Position numbers and translations under genes: made by a program
Assembly: GCA_022041995.1 (NCBI GenBank)
Contig: CP074390.1
Span: 496,001-560,000 of the forward strand
Direction of reading: 5' to 3'
Length of the DNA stretch: 64,000 bases
Source: Cupriavidus necator
GTDB lineage: Bacteria; Pseudomonadota; Gammaproteobacteria; Burkholderiales; Burkholderiaceae
In this document: positions 1-8,804 of the stretch, one piece after another
Layout: the number at the start of each line of letters is the position of its first letter
How positions within the stretch are numbered: position 1 is the stretch's first letter
The notes under the pieces: model-generated
Told to the model about the DNA's origin: nothing
Database searches by the model: none
What the model saw: the letters and a program-made list of their open reading frames with translations, nothing else

Positions 1-637
1 GCAAGCGGCTGACCAGCAGGTCGATCGAGCGTTCGAACATTTCCGCTTCGCGGCCCTGCGTGAGGCTGAGCAGCTGGTCGCGGTTAAGCACGCGCTGCGG
101 ATGGTCGACAAAGACGCGCAGCAGGCGGTATTCCGCGCCGCTCAGCGCGACGATGACGCCATCCTGGTCAATCAGGTGGCGGGCGGTGGTGTCCAGCTGC
201 CAGTCGCCAAAAGCAAGCAGCTGCCCGGCCTCGGTGATCTGCAGGTTGGGCGGAAGCATCCGGGTCCGCCGCAGCACCGCCTTGATGCGGGCCAGCAGCT
301 CGCGTGCGGCGAAAGGCTTGGCAAGATAGTCGTCGGCGCCCATTTCCAGGCCGACGATGCGGTCGGTCTCGTCGCTGCGCGCGGTCAGCATCAGCACCGG
401 GGTGGCCTTGTGCTTGCCCGCCCGCAGTTCACGGCACAGCACCAGGCCATCGTCGCCCGGCATCATCACATCCAGCACGATCAGGTCGACGTTGTTGACG
501 TCCAGGAACGAGCGCATGTGCCGCCCGTCCGGCGCCACGGTAACGCGCAAGCCGTTCTTGGTGAGATAGGTGGAGACCAGTTCACGGATTTCGCGGTCGT
601 CATCCACGATCAGGATGTGGTCGGTGTGTGCGTCCAT
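1..637 (-). CDS. OmpR/PhoB-family response regulator (C-terminal end outside window)
   Basis: Two-component response regulator that would bind DNA after phosphorylation by a partner histidine kinase. About 212 residues are visible. The receiver domain occupies roughly residues 8-120, with the acidic pair D12/D13, the phosphoacceptor D56 in VLDVMMPG, the switch Thr in MLTARS and the conserved Lys in YLAKPF. A winged-helix effector domain follows from about residue 140 (LSGAEYRLLRVF, then RVLNRDQL) and runs off the window edge. The start at 637 is preceded by a weak GGTGA-type ribosome site. The partner kinase would be expected downstream, outside the window, so neither signal nor targets can be named. 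Confidence 0.9.
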   Translation of the reverse strand, partial: MDAHTDHILIVDDDREIRELVSTYLTKNGLRVTVAPDGRHMRSFLDVNNVDLIVLDVMMPGDDGLVLCRELRAGKHKATPVLMLTARSDETDRIVGLEMGADDYLAKPFAARELLARIKAVLRRTRMLPPNLQITEAGQLLAFGDWQLDTTARHLIDQDGVIVALSGAEYRLLRVFVDHPQRVLNRDQLLSLTQGREAEMFERSIDLLVSRL

Positions 638-750
638 CGGTGTCACCTTGGCATATTGATTGAAAACCGCCAGGCGCGGCGCCGGGCACCGAAAGATTAA
701 CGCAATACGGCGCGACGGGTATTCCCCCATCGCGCCGCGGGTGCGTCCGC

Positions 751-1461
751 TCAATGCCCTGCGCTCTGGCCGCCGTCTACATGCAGGATCTCGCCGGTGA
801 CAAACGGTGCGCTGTCGAGATACAGGACAGCATCGACGATATCGCGCATCTCGCCCATATGACCCACGGGGTGCAGCGCGCTCAGCCCCGCATGGGTTTC
901 GGGCGGATGCATCGGCGACTTGATGATGCCGGGCGAGACAGCATTCGCGCGGATGCCGGTCTTGGCGTACTCGATGGCCAGCGACTTGGTCGCGGCGTTC
1001 AGCCCCCCCTTGGTCAGCGAGGCCAGCACCGACGGCACCCCGCTGATCGCATGGTCGACCAGGCTGGTCGTGATGCTGACCACGTGGCCGCTGCGGTGCT
1101 TCTCCATTTCGGCGATGGCCAGCTGCGTGATATGGAAGAAGCCCGTCAGGTTAATGCCGGTGGCGGCCGCGTAGTCCTCGTCGGTATAGCTGGTGAACGG
1201 CTTGGCGATGAAGATGCCGGCGTTGTTGACCAGGGTGTCGATGCGCCCGAACCTTGCCACGGCCTCGGCGATGACGCGGCGCGCCGTGGACGGATCGGCA
1301 ATATCGCCGGCGACTGCCAGGATGTCCTGGTCGTCCGACGGCTTGATGGTGCGCGCGGTGGCGACAACGCGATGGCCACGTTCCCGGAACGCCTTGACCA
1401 GTTCAGCGCCAATGCCTTGCGATGCGCCCGTGATGACAACGACTTTCTGTGCTGCGCTCAT
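751..1461 (-). CDS. SDR-family oxidoreductase lacking the usual catalytic tyrosine
   Basis: Classical-length short-chain dehydrogenase/reductase, 236 residues. It has the NAD(P)-binding motif TGASQGIG at 11-18, the D53 acidic turn, NNAG at 79-82 and N104. The active-site Lys is K151, but the residue four before it, normally Tyr in YxxxK, is Ala (context VLASLTKGG), so normal SDR catalysis is doubtful. The C-terminal FVTGEILHVDGG motif is intact. The start at 1461 was chosen because GAGG lies nine bases upstream and the Rossmann fold begins at once; a longer in-frame extension would run through the divergent LysR gene. The LysR gene at 1699 is divergently transcribed and is its likely regulator. 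Substrate unknown. Confidence 0.88.
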   Translation of the reverse strand: MSAAQKVVVITGASQGIGAELVKAFRERGHRVVATARTIKPSDDQDILAVAGDIADPSTARRVIAEAVARFGRIDTLVNNAGIFIAKPFTSYTDEDYAAATGINLTGFFHITQLAIAEMEKHRSGHVVSITTSLVDHAISGVPSVLASLTKGGLNAATKSLAIEYAKTGIRANAVSPGIIKSPMHPPETHAGLSALHPVGHMGEMRDIVDAVLYLDSAPFVTGEILHVDGGQSAGH

Positions 1462-1698
1462 TTTCTTGAACCTCGATGTAGATGGAATCGGCTTGCTTGC
1501 CGGTCGGGCCGGCGGCTCCGATGGGTTCCAATCTAGGCAATTCCCTTTCGCATTCGAAGACCTCGGCGGCACAAACAGTCTTGCGCCACAAGCACAAATA
1601 GAGGGGACGAATCCTCCGGCGCCCATGGCACACGCCGCCTTGCGGTCACTTCGGCGCCGCCCACGGCCCGGACATCGACATCTGCCAGTGGCGCACAT

Positions 1699-2661
1699 AT
1701 GATGGATACATCGCTTGACCCGGTGCGGCCTGCAGTCGCAAGCAAAGAAATGAAACGGCAATTCGATGACCTTCAGCTTGGCAGCATCGAGCTGTTCTGC
1801 CTGGCCGCCGAGCTGGGTAGCTTCACCGCGGCGGCAGTGGCCGCGGGCGTGACACCGCCCGCAGTCAGCCGCACTGTGCAAAGGCTGGAAGAGCGCCTGG
1901 GGGTGCGGCTCTTCGTGCGGACCACGCGGCAGATCCGCCTGACCGACGAAGGACGGGTGTATTTCGAGCAGAGCCGCGGCGCACTGGCGCAGCTGGTGGA
2001 CGCGGAGCGCCAGATCAGCGGCCAGCAGGCTGCCCCTGCGGGGCGCCTGCGGATCAGCCTGCCGACCCCCTACGCGCACTATCGCGTGCTGCCAGTGCTG
2101 CCGGCATTCCGCGAGCGCTACCCCGAAGTCGAGATCGAAGTGCACATCAGCAACCGCAATGTGGACTTCGCCGATGACACCTATGACCTGTCGGTGCGCG
2201 GGCGTGCGCCGGATGATTCGAACCTGATCGCGCGCAAGCTGGAAGACGCTGAGCTGGTGGTGGTGGCAACGCCTGGCTATCTGCGGCGTGCCGGCACGCC
2301 GCAGTCATTGGAAGACCTGCTCAGGCATGAGTGCATCCAGTTCGAGCGCCCTAGCAGCGGCCGGCGGATCCCATGGACGTTCCAGGTCAACGGCGAGGAC
2401 ACGGATATCGTGACCGCCGGCGCGTATGCGGCGTCAGAAGACATCCTGGGCGGGGCCACGCTGGTGCGCGCCGGCGCGGGCCTGTTCCAGACCTACCGCT
2501 TCGTCGTGGAACAGGACCTGCGCGACGGCACGCTGGTGGAGGTGCTGAAGGACTACGGCGGCAGTACGCGCCCCTTTGTGCTGCTATACCCGTCCGCGCG
2601 CCACGTCTCGCGCCGGGTACGGGCGTTCGTCGACTTCCTGGTCGAGAAATTCTCAGCGTAA
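1699..2661 (+). CDS. LysR-family transcriptional regulator
   Basis: LysR-type regulator of 320 residues. The N-terminal winged helix-turn-helix covers about residues 27-85 (FCLAAELGSFTAAA, then PPAVSRTVQRLEERLGVRLF), followed by the periplasmic-binding-protein-like effector domain from about residue 110 (GRLRISLPTPYAHYRVLP). The last residues VDFLVEKFSA are typical of the subgroup close to DmlR/PA0477. It is divergent from the SDR gene ending its promoter region at 1461, the usual LysR arrangement, so control of that gene is inferred. The start is uncertain: an ATG at 1750 would remove 17 residues of unconserved leader. Effector unknown. Confidence 0.92.
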   Translation: MMDTSLDPVRPAVASKEMKRQFDDLQLGSIELFCLAAELGSFTAAAVAAGVTPPAVSRTVQRLEERLGVRLFVRTTRQIRLTDEGRVYFEQSRGALAQLVDAERQISGQQAAPAGRLRISLPTPYAHYRVLPVLPAFRERYPEVEIEVHISNRNVDFADDTYDLSVRGRAPDDSNLIARKLEDAELVVVATPGYLRRAGTPQSLEDLLRHECIQFERPSSGRRIPWTFQVNGEDTDIVTAGAYAASEDILGGATLVRAGAGLFQTYRFVVEQDLRDGTLVEVLKDYGGSTRPFVLLYPSARHVSRRVRAFVDFLVEKFSA

Positions 2662-2679
2662 CGGCACACGCCGCGCTGC

Positions 2680-3144
2680 TTATGCAGGCCGGATCTGGGC
2701 AATGACCACGAGGATCACGGCCGCATTCGCCGGCTGCTGGAAGTGCGAGGAAATGGTTCGCGCGTGGCCGGCCTTCTCTGCCAGCACCTCGCCAAACAGG
2801 TCCGAGGCACCGTCGAGCACCGCGGGCTGCCCGAACCAGCCGGGCGCGCTGGCGATGTGCCCGTCGACGCGGACGATGTGGTCCAGGCGCTCGAAGCCAC
2901 CCAGATAGGCATGGATCTGCGCCAGCACGTTGAGCGCCGCCAGCTCGGCGGCACGCTTGCCCTGCCCGACATCCAGGTCCTTGCCGACCTGGCCTTGCCA
3001 GACCACCTTGCCATCCTGCAAGGGCAACTGCCCGGAGATGAACAGCAGATCGCCGGCCTGGCTGACCGCGGTATAGCTGCCGAGGGGCTGCGGGGGCTGC
3101 GGCAGCACCAGGCCGCGCGCTGCGAGTCGTTCTTGCACAGACAT
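2680..3144 (-). CDS. RidA-family (YjgF/UK114) protein
   Basis: 154-residue member of the RidA/YjgF family of trimeric proteins, several of which hydrolyse reactive enamine/imine intermediates. Visible family features are the N-terminal YTAVSQAGDLLFISGQLP strand-loop region (residues about 26-43), the AALNVLAQIHAYLGG helix and the terminal strand. The Arg in HARTISSHF lies near, but not in the same context as, the catalytic Arg of RidA sensu stricto, so it may belong to an uncharacterised subfamily (the longer ~150-residue type often seen beside catabolic genes). GGAGCCAGT precedes the ATG. It converges on the LysR gene with 18 bases between stops. Confidence 0.85.
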   Translation of the reverse strand: MSVQERLAARGLVLPQPPQPLGSYTAVSQAGDLLFISGQLPLQDGKVVWQGQVGKDLDVGQGKRAAELAALNVLAQIHAYLGGFERLDHIVRVDGHIASAPGWFGQPAVLDGASDLFGEVLAEKAGHARTISSHFQQPANAAVILVVIAQIRPA

Positions 3145-3294
3145 ACTGGCTCCAGTCAGGTGGGGGTCACGCGACCAACTCTATGTGCTCGCCGGCCTGG
3201 GAGAAAGGCATGGCGCGGAACAGGAATTGGTACCTGGAGTAACAAGTCGCATGCCCGGCATGGCTTGCATGCGTCTGTATCAGCTCGGCCGCCC

Positions 3295-4245
3295 CTACGC
3301 AGTCTGCAATTCGTCGCCGCGCGCCATGCGCCGGATCGCCTGCGGCGGTTGGCCGAACGCCCGCAGGAACGCACGCCGCATGCGCTCGCGGTCACCGAAG
3401 CCGGTATCCCGCGCGACCACATCGATGGCATGGCGCCCGCTTTCCATCATCAGCCTGGCCGCCTCCACGCGCAGGTGCTCCACGGCCTTGGCGGGGGTCT
3501 GCCCGGTCTCGTCACGAAATGCGCGCGCGAACTGCCGCGGGCTCAGGTGCGCCGCATCCGCCAGTTGTTCCACCGAAAGCTCCTGTTGCAGGTTCTGCCG
3601 CGCGAAATCCAGCGCGGCACGAATGCGGTCCGAGCGGGGCTCCAGGTCCAGCAATGCCGAGAATTGCGACTGCCCGCCGGCGCGCCGGTGATACACGACC
3701 AGTGACTTCGCCACATCGCGCGCAACCGCCCCACCGGCGTCTTTCTCCACCAGCGCCAGCGCCAGGTCGATGCAGGCCGACATCCCGGCCGAGGTCCAGA
3801 CCGGGCCATCGATGATGAAGATGCGGTCCTCTTCCACGCCGACGTTCGGAAAGCGCCGCCGCAACTGCTCGGCGTAGTACCAGTGCGTGGTGGCGCGGCG
3901 GCCATCCAGTACCCCGGCCTCCGCCAGGTTGAAGGCGCCGGTGCAGGTGGCGCCGATGCGCCGCGAAGTCCGCGCCGCACGTTGCAGGAACTTCACCAGC
4001 GCGGGCGCCGTGGGCAGCACGTCGTTGTCTCCCACCACCAGCACGGTATCGAAGCGGCGCCTGCCGAACGGCTCCGTGCTGACGAAAAAGCCACCGGAAC
4101 TCAACACGGGTCCGCCATGCTCGGACAGCAGGTGGACCTGGTACAGCGGCTCTCCAAGTGAGCGATTGGCGAACTCCAGCACCGTCGAGACCGCTAGGTT
4201 CAGCACCTGGAATCCGGGATACAGGGCAAGGGCCACGTGATGCAT
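3295..4245 (-). CDS. GlxA-type transcriptional regulator (DJ-1/PfpI + AraC domains)
   Basis: 316-residue regulator built from an N-terminal DJ-1/PfpI-like amidotransferase-fold domain (residues about 1-170) and a C-terminal AraC/XylS DNA-binding domain (about 215-310). The nucleophile-elbow Cys is present in GATCTGAFNLAEAG near residue 100. The two AraC helix-turn-helix motifs are LSVEQLADAAHLSPRQFARAF and IDVVARDTGFGDRERMRRAF. AGGAGACC precedes the ATG. It is divergent from the SDR gene at 4416, and a 16-bp palindrome lies in the space between them, so regulation of that gene and of itself is likely. The ligand is unknown. Confidence 0.93.
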   Translation of the reverse strand: MHHVALALYPGFQVLNLAVSTVLEFANRSLGEPLYQVHLLSEHGGPVLSSGGFFVSTEPFGRRRFDTVLVVGDNDVLPTAPALVKFLQRAARTSRRIGATCTGAFNLAEAGVLDGRRATTHWYYAEQLRRRFPNVGVEEDRIFIIDGPVWTSAGMSACIDLALALVEKDAGGAVARDVAKSLVVYHRRAGGQSQFSALLDLEPRSDRIRAALDFARQNLQQELSVEQLADAAHLSPRQFARAFRDETGQTPAKAVEHLRVEAARLMMESGRHAIDVVARDTGFGDRERMRRAFLRAFGQPPQAIRRMARGDELQTA

Positions 4246-4305
4246 GTCGGTCTCCTGAGGGCAGCAATAAAAATCTTGCCTTCGATGGCAGAAAAGGTGG
4301 CATCT

Positions 4306-4321
4306 ATGACATTGGTGTCAT
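4306..4321. promoter_or_regulatory. Palindromic operator between GlxA-type regulator and SDR
   Basis: ATGACA-TTGG-TGTCAT, perfect six-base arms around a four-base centre, midway in the 170-bp divergent intergenic region. The position suits a binding site for the AraC-type regulator encoded at 3295-4245, acting on the SDR gene at 4416. The palindrome is seen directly; the protein that binds it is inferred. Confidence 0.55.
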
Positions 4322-4415
4322 CGCCATTGTGCTCCTAATCTTGGTTTCACGCAGCCGGCCGATCCGGGCCGACCGCCACGAATACTCTCTCCCTCACTGA
4401 ATCCGGAGCTTTGAC

Positions 4416-5219
4416 ATGACCATGCACAACCATCCCGGCACCGCCCTCATCACCGGTGCTTCTTCCGGCATTGGCGCCATCTATGCGGAGCGCCTGGCGC
4501 GCAGGGGCCACGACCTGATCCTGGTGGCGCGCAACCGCACGCGGCTGGAAGCACTGGCCCGCCGCATTACCGACGATACCGGCCGCTCGGTCGAGATCGT
4601 GACCGCGGACCTTGGCCAGGCCGCCGAGGTACGACGCATCGAAGAGATCCTGCGCACGGATGCAAGCATCACCACACTGGTCAACAACGCCGGCTTCGGC
4701 GGCGCTGCACCGCTGCTGGAATCGGATGTCGACACCATGCAGGCAATGATCGAGCTCAACGTCACGGCCCTGACACGGCTCACCTACGCCGCCGCCCCGG
4801 CCTTCGTCGCGCGCGGCGAGGGCACGATCATCAATATCGCCTCGGTCGTGGCGGTCGCGCCCGAGGTCCTGAACGGTGTCTACGGCGGCTCCAAGGCGTT
4901 TGTGCTGGCCTTTACCCAGTCACTGCAGCATGAGCTTGCCGGCAAGGGCGTGCGCATCCAGGCAGTCCTGCCGGGGGCCACCCGCACCGAGTTCTGGGAC
5001 ACCGCCGGCCAGCCGGTCGAGAACCTGCCGCAATCGATGGTCATGGGCGGCGACGACCTGGTCGACGCGGCCCTGGCAGGGCTGGACCAGGGCGAGGTGA
5101 TGACCGTGCCGTCGTTGCCCGACGTGGCCGACTGGAACGCGTTCGAGGCAGCACGCGCCGCGCTCGGCCCCAATCTTTCGCGTGACCAGCCCGCTGCCCG
5201 GTACGGCGTTGCCCGGTAA
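4416..5219 (+). CDS. SDR-family NAD(P)-dependent oxidoreductase (DltE/YdfG-like)
   Basis: 267-residue short-chain dehydrogenase. Motifs: GASSGIG cofactor site (about residues 14-20), D-turn TADLGQ, NNAGFGG (about 90-96), catalytic Ser in NIASV and intact Tyr/Lys pair in YGGSKAF. The profile is that of the 'classical' DltE-like group acting on small carbonyls and alcohols. The start at 4416 carries GGAG upstream; an ATG two codons later is also possible. It stands alone downstream of the palindrome at 4306 and divergent from the GlxA-type regulator. Roughly 190 bases after the stop carry no recognisable gene. Confidence 0.92.
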   Translation: MTMHNHPGTALITGASSGIGAIYAERLARRGHDLILVARNRTRLEALARRITDDTGRSVEIVTADLGQAAEVRRIEEILRTDASITTLVNNAGFGGAAPLLESDVDTMQAMIELNVTALTRLTYAAAPAFVARGEGTIINIASVVAVAPEVLNGVYGGSKAFVLAFTQSLQHELAGKGVRIQAVLPGATRTEFWDTAGQPVENLPQSMVMGGDDLVDAALAGLDQGEVMTVPSLPDVADWNAFEAARAALGPNLSRDQPAARYGVAR

Positions 5220-5411
5220 CTGACGGCTCGCGGACGCGCGCGGCCTCAGCACCACCTTCCCCCGGCGCGCGGTATCCGGAAATCGCTCCGGCCGCCGCGC
5301 GCCTCCTCCTTGCCACCTGCGCCAGCAGCCGCCTCCGCTGATCCGGCCCGGCGCGCGCAGCCGATCCCTACCCGGACGGCGCCCATGCCTGACAGCCGGC
5401 ATGGGCCTCGG

Positions 5412-6494
5412 CTATTGCGCTGCGCGCGGCGCAGCCGTGGAACCCCGCACGATCAGTTGCGGCGTCAGTTGCACGGTGACGGCATCGGAGGCTGGCTTGT
5501 CGATCTTCCTGAGCAGGAGCCGGGCGGCCTCCTCGCCCATTTCGTGGACGGCAATGCGCACGGTGGTCAGCGGCGGCGTCAGGGCGTCGGCAAACGGCAT
5601 GTCGTTGTGGCCCACGACCGAGACGTCCTCGGGACAACGCATGCCGCGCTCGCGCAGGAAGTCGTAGCAGCCCATCGCCACCAGGTCATTGCCGGCGGCG
5701 ATGGCGGTCATCTGCGGGAATGCCGCGAAGAGCTGCTCGCAAGCGAGCCGGCCGGCTTCACGCGAATAGCTGGCGGCTTCCATGACTTGCCATTCGCCGC
5801 GGCGCAGGCGGTGGCGCTTTACCGCCTGAAGGAAGCCCTCGCGACGCAGGAAGCCGGTCGACAGCGTGGCTGGCCCGGCAATATGCCCGATGCGGCGATG
5901 GCCCAGGCCGACCAGGTGGTCAACCGTCTGCCGCATGGCCAGCAGGTTGTCGCTCACCACGCAGGACACCCGGCCCGTGTCTTCGCCTCGGTTGACCGTG
6001 ACCACGGGGATATGCTGCTTGAGGCAGTAGGCGAGTATCGGATCGTCCCGTTCCGCGGTGGCGAGCACCAGTCCTTCGACTTGCCGGCCGATCATCTGGT
6101 CGATGACAAAACGCTGCCGGCTTTTGTCGGTACCGGCATTGACCACGATCGGCACGTAGCCTTGCTGCGCCAGCACGGATTCAATCCCGGCCAGGATGGG
6201 CGGAAACACCGGGTTGGAGATATCGGGCAGCACCACGCCCACCAGTCCCGAACGCTGGGTGCGCAACCCCGCCGCGATGCGGTTGGGGCGGAAGCCGCGG
6301 GCCTCGGCAAGCTCCAGGATGCGGGCCGCCACGTCCTCAGCCACCAGGTGCCGCGTGGCCGGGTTCATCACTCGCGAGACGGTCGAGTAATGCACGTCGA
6401 TCTCGGCAGCCAGGTCTTTCAGGGTGAGGCGCTTGCGCTCGGGCATGACGGCAGTTGGCGGGGCGGCAGCCCGGGGAGAGTCGGAATACGCCAT
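5412..6494 (-). CDS. LacI-family transcriptional regulator (local repressor of the 5.4-12.8 kb cluster)
   Basis: 360-residue LacI/GalR-type repressor. The helix-turn-helix is LKDLAAEIDVHYSTVSRVM at about residues 23-42 (a 16-residue leader precedes it, and M17 is an alternative start), followed by the hinge RPNRIAAGLRTQRS and a type I periplasmic-binding-protein effector domain (GVVLPDISNPVFPPILAGIE; later NDLVAMGCYDFLRERG and DVSVVGHNDMPFADALTPPLTTV). It is the last gene of a minus-strand run with a Bug receptor, porin and catabolic enzymes. Two LacI-type palindromes of the same sequence class lie upstream of the porin and of the dioxygenase, so it is inferred to repress both units. The inducer is unknown, presumably the substrate or a pathway intermediate. 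Confidence 0.92.
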   Translation of the reverse strand: MAYSDSPRAAAPPTAVMPERKRLTLKDLAAEIDVHYSTVSRVMNPATRHLVAEDVAARILELAEARGFRPNRIAAGLRTQRSGLVGVVLPDISNPVFPPILAGIESVLAQQGYVPIVVNAGTDKSRQRFVIDQMIGRQVEGLVLATAERDDPILAYCLKQHIPVVTVNRGEDTGRVSCVVSDNLLAMRQTVDHLVGLGHRRIGHIAGPATLSTGFLRREGFLQAVKRHRLRRGEWQVMEAASYSREAGRLACEQLFAAFPQMTAIAAGNDLVAMGCYDFLRERGMRCPEDVSVVGHNDMPFADALTPPLTTVRIAVHEMGEEAARLLLRKIDKPASDAVTVQLTPQLIVRGSTAAPRAAQ

Positions 6495-6538
6495 TCTAAG
6501 CCAGCCCCACGCCGTCGCCGCACGCCTGCGGACTACCG

Positions 6539-7522
6539 CTACTGCCCCGCTTTCACGCCGGATTGCCTGACCACCGGCGCCAGCTTGCCGATCTCCGCCT
6601 GGATATAGGCAGCAAACTCCTGCGGCGACGAGCGCTTTGACTCCGCGCCCTGGGCGGCCAGGCGCTCGCGCACATCCGGCGCGGCCAATGCCTTGCCGAT
6701 CTCGGCATTGAGCGCATCGACGATTTCCTTCGGGGTGCCGGCGGGCGCCAGCACGCCGAACCAGGAGTCGAACGCGTAGCCGGGGAAGCCGGACTCCGCC
6801 ACCGTGGGAATCTCCGGCAGCGCACTGGCGCGTCTGGCCGTGGTGACCGCCAGCGCCCGCAGCTTGCCCTGCCTGACGAACGGCATGGCCGATACGCTGG
6901 GCGCAAACATCATGTCGCCCCGGCCAGCCATGACGTCGGTCAGCGCTTCGCCCGTGCCCTTGTACGGGATATGGACGATGTCGATGCCGGCCTGCATCTT
7001 GAACATCTCACCGCTCAGGTGGGTGGAGCTGCCGGAACCTGCCGAGTCGAAATTCAGCTCACCCGGCGTCGCCCTGGCGGCGTTGACGACGTCCCGCACC
7101 GACTTGTACTTGCTGGCGGCATTGACCACCAGCACGTTGGGGACCGTGGCCACCAGCGAGACCGGTGCGAAGTCCTTCACCGTGTCATACGAGAGCCTGG
7201 GATACAGCGTGGCGTTGATGGCATGCCCGACCGACACCAGGATCAGCGTGTAGCCGTCCGGCGCCGCCTTGGCCACGCCGGTGGCGCCCAGGGTGCCGCC
7301 GGCGCCGGGGCGGTTGTCGACGATCACCTGGTAGGTGCCGCCCTCGCCCATCTTGCTGCCGATGATGCGCGCCAGGATATCGGTGGCGCTGCCCGCCGAG
7401 AACGGCACCACCAGCCGGATCGGCTTGCTGGGATATTGCGGTTGCGCGTGGGCGGCGGGTGCTGCCGCCAGCATGAGCGATGACGCCAGCGCCAGCACGG
7501 TGCCTTGGATGGATCGAATCAT
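6539..7522 (-). CDS. Bug (TctC)-family tripartite tricarboxylate transporter substrate-binding protein
   Basis: 327-residue periplasmic receptor of the Bug family that is expanded in Burkholderiales. A Sec signal peptide (MIRSIQGTVLALASSLMLAA, cleavage near AHA-Q) is followed by the family hallmarks YPSKPIRLVVPFSAGSATDILAR and VDNRPGAGGTLG. The start at 7522 is preferred over an upstream GTG because GAGGA lies eight bases ahead. No TctA/TctB membrane partner is nearby, which is common for Bug 'orphans'. It sits 89 bp from the porin and 44 bp before the LacI gene and probably shares their transcript. The ligand is likely a carboxylate. Confidence 0.93.
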   Translation of the reverse strand: MIRSIQGTVLALASSLMLAAAPAAHAQPQYPSKPIRLVVPFSAGSATDILARIIGSKMGEGGTYQVIVDNRPGAGGTLGATGVAKAAPDGYTLILVSVGHAINATLYPRLSYDTVKDFAPVSLVATVPNVLVVNAASKYKSVRDVVNAARATPGELNFDSAGSGSSTHLSGEMFKMQAGIDIVHIPYKGTGEALTDVMAGRGDMMFAPSVSAMPFVRQGKLRALAVTTARRASALPEIPTVAESGFPGYAFDSWFGVLAPAGTPKEIVDALNAEIGKALAAPDVRERLAAQGAESKRSSPQEFAAYIQAEIGKLAPVVRQSGVKAGQ

Positions 7523-7610
7523 TCTGTGTCTCCTCACTTCAGAAGCGAGCGCGGGCCACCGCGCATCACCGTTGAATGCGGCGCGCCCATGCCGGGCGTG
7601 CCGCCCTGCC

Positions 7611-8714
7611 TCAGAAGAAGTGCCGCATGCCGAGCGCGACCGTCTGCGGGTCTGAACCCGCGCTCACGCCCAGTTCATTGATGGCAAAGTCGTAGATCGC
7701 ATTGCGCTTGTTGTTGATGCGGCTGTAGTACGCATACAGCGCGGTGCGCTTGGACAGCGGATAGTCGTAGCCGACCGTGACCTGCGTGGCACCCGTTTCC
7801 GCGCCGCTGCGGAAGAAGCCCACCGTCTCGGTCGCATTGCCCGCGCCATTGCTGGCAAGGCCAAAGCCGACGCGCACGCTGCCCGGCCCGAGCTTCTGCA
7901 CCAGCGAGGCGTAGTACCCGTTGCGGGTCAGGTCGCCGGTCGCGGTGCGGTAGTGGAGCCGTTCATAGAGCAGCGCCACGGTGGTGGTCGGGAACTTGTA
8001 CGAGACCCCCGCCTTCATCGCGTCATCGTTGCGGCCGGCGGTCTGGTAGTGCTGGTGGACTTCATAGGCCAGCGCCACGTTGAGCGGGCCGTTGTCGTAG
8101 GCCGCCGAGAACGAATACAAGCCGGGATTGCGCGGTACGGTGGTCTTCTCCTCGTTCACGCCCCACGCCGCGGCGCCGCTGAAGCCGGCGAACGACGGCG
8201 TCTTGTAGACGATGATGTTCTTCTGCCGGCGGTCGAACGAGCTGGTGTCCTGGACGTTGTCGGAACTGGACGTGGAGCCGTTGCCGATCAGCGCCATATA
8301 GCCGGCAGTGGTCGGATAGTATGGGTCGTAGGCCAGCGTCGATTCGGTGTATGGGGTCTGCCAGTGCCCCAGGAACAGCGTGCCGGCATCTCCCTGCAGC
8401 CCCACCCGCGTATTGCGCCCGGCCACCTGGCCCTGGCCGGTATCGAGCGAGAAATTGCTTTCGATCTGCCAGATGGCTTTCAGGCTGCCGCCCAGGCCTT
8501 CTTCGCCGCGCATGCCGAAGACCGAGCGGTTGTTGGTCAGGCGCCCCACGCCGCCAAGGCGGGTGCCGTCGGTGGCTGTGTTGGCATAGGAATACTCCAG
8601 TGCCGTATTGATGCGCCCGTACAGGGTCACGGCTGACTGCGCGCAGGCCTCGCCGCCACAGGCTGCGGCCATGGCCAGCATGAGCAGATGGCTACGCCTT
8701 CTGATGGATTTCAT
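7611..8714 (-). CDS. Gram-negative porin (Burkholderiales OmpC/Bcp-like)
   Basis: 367-residue outer-membrane trimeric porin. It has a signal peptide (cleavage near ACAQ-S), then SAVTLYGRINTALEYS, the characteristic first strand of beta-proteobacterial porins, the RSVFGMRGEEGLGGSLKAIWQIE segment and a C-terminal strand ending in Phe (VALGMRHFF), the BAM recognition signal. Length is normal for the family. It sits between the Bug receptor gene and the cupin gene; a LacI-type operator lies about 60 bp upstream of its start. The association with a Bug receptor and catabolic enzymes implies a role in outer-membrane entry of the pathway substrate. Confidence 0.94.
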   Translation of the reverse strand: MKSIRRRSHLLMLAMAAACGGEACAQSAVTLYGRINTALEYSYANTATDGTRLGGVGRLTNNRSVFGMRGEEGLGGSLKAIWQIESNFSLDTGQGQVAGRNTRVGLQGDAGTLFLGHWQTPYTESTLAYDPYYPTTAGYMALIGNGSTSSSDNVQDTSSFDRRQKNIIVYKTPSFAGFSGAAAWGVNEEKTTVPRNPGLYSFSAAYDNGPLNVALAYEVHQHYQTAGRNDDAMKAGVSYKFPTTTVALLYERLHYRTATGDLTRNGYYASLVQKLGPGSVRVGFGLASNGAGNATETVGFFRSGAETGATQVTVGYDYPLSKRTALYAYYSRINNKRNAIYDFAINELGVSAGSDPQTVALGMRHFF

Positions 8715-8774
8715 TTGCTTTGTCTCCCCTGGTTTGTCGTGGTTGTTGTGGGCGGGCCGTCTGCTCCGCTGCCA

Positions 8775-8788
8775 TGCAATCGTTTGCA
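8775..8788. promoter_or_regulatory. LacI-type operator upstream of porin gene
   Basis: TGCAATCGTTTGCA, a 14-bp near-palindrome (one mismatched pair) about 60 bp upstream of the porin start. It differs by one base from the perfect palindrome upstream of the dioxygenase gene at 12839-12852. The central CG and TGCAA arms are typical LacI/GalR operators. It is inferred to be a site for the repressor encoded at 5412-6494, dividing the cluster into two co-regulated units. Confidence 0.7.
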
Positions 8789-8804
8789 GTTCGCCCCGAA
8801 AATA

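Noticed and set aside
1462-2145. N-terminal extension of the SDR gene to 464 residues
   Set aside because: It would run through the LysR gene on the other strand; the Rossmann fold and a ribosome site define the start at 1461.
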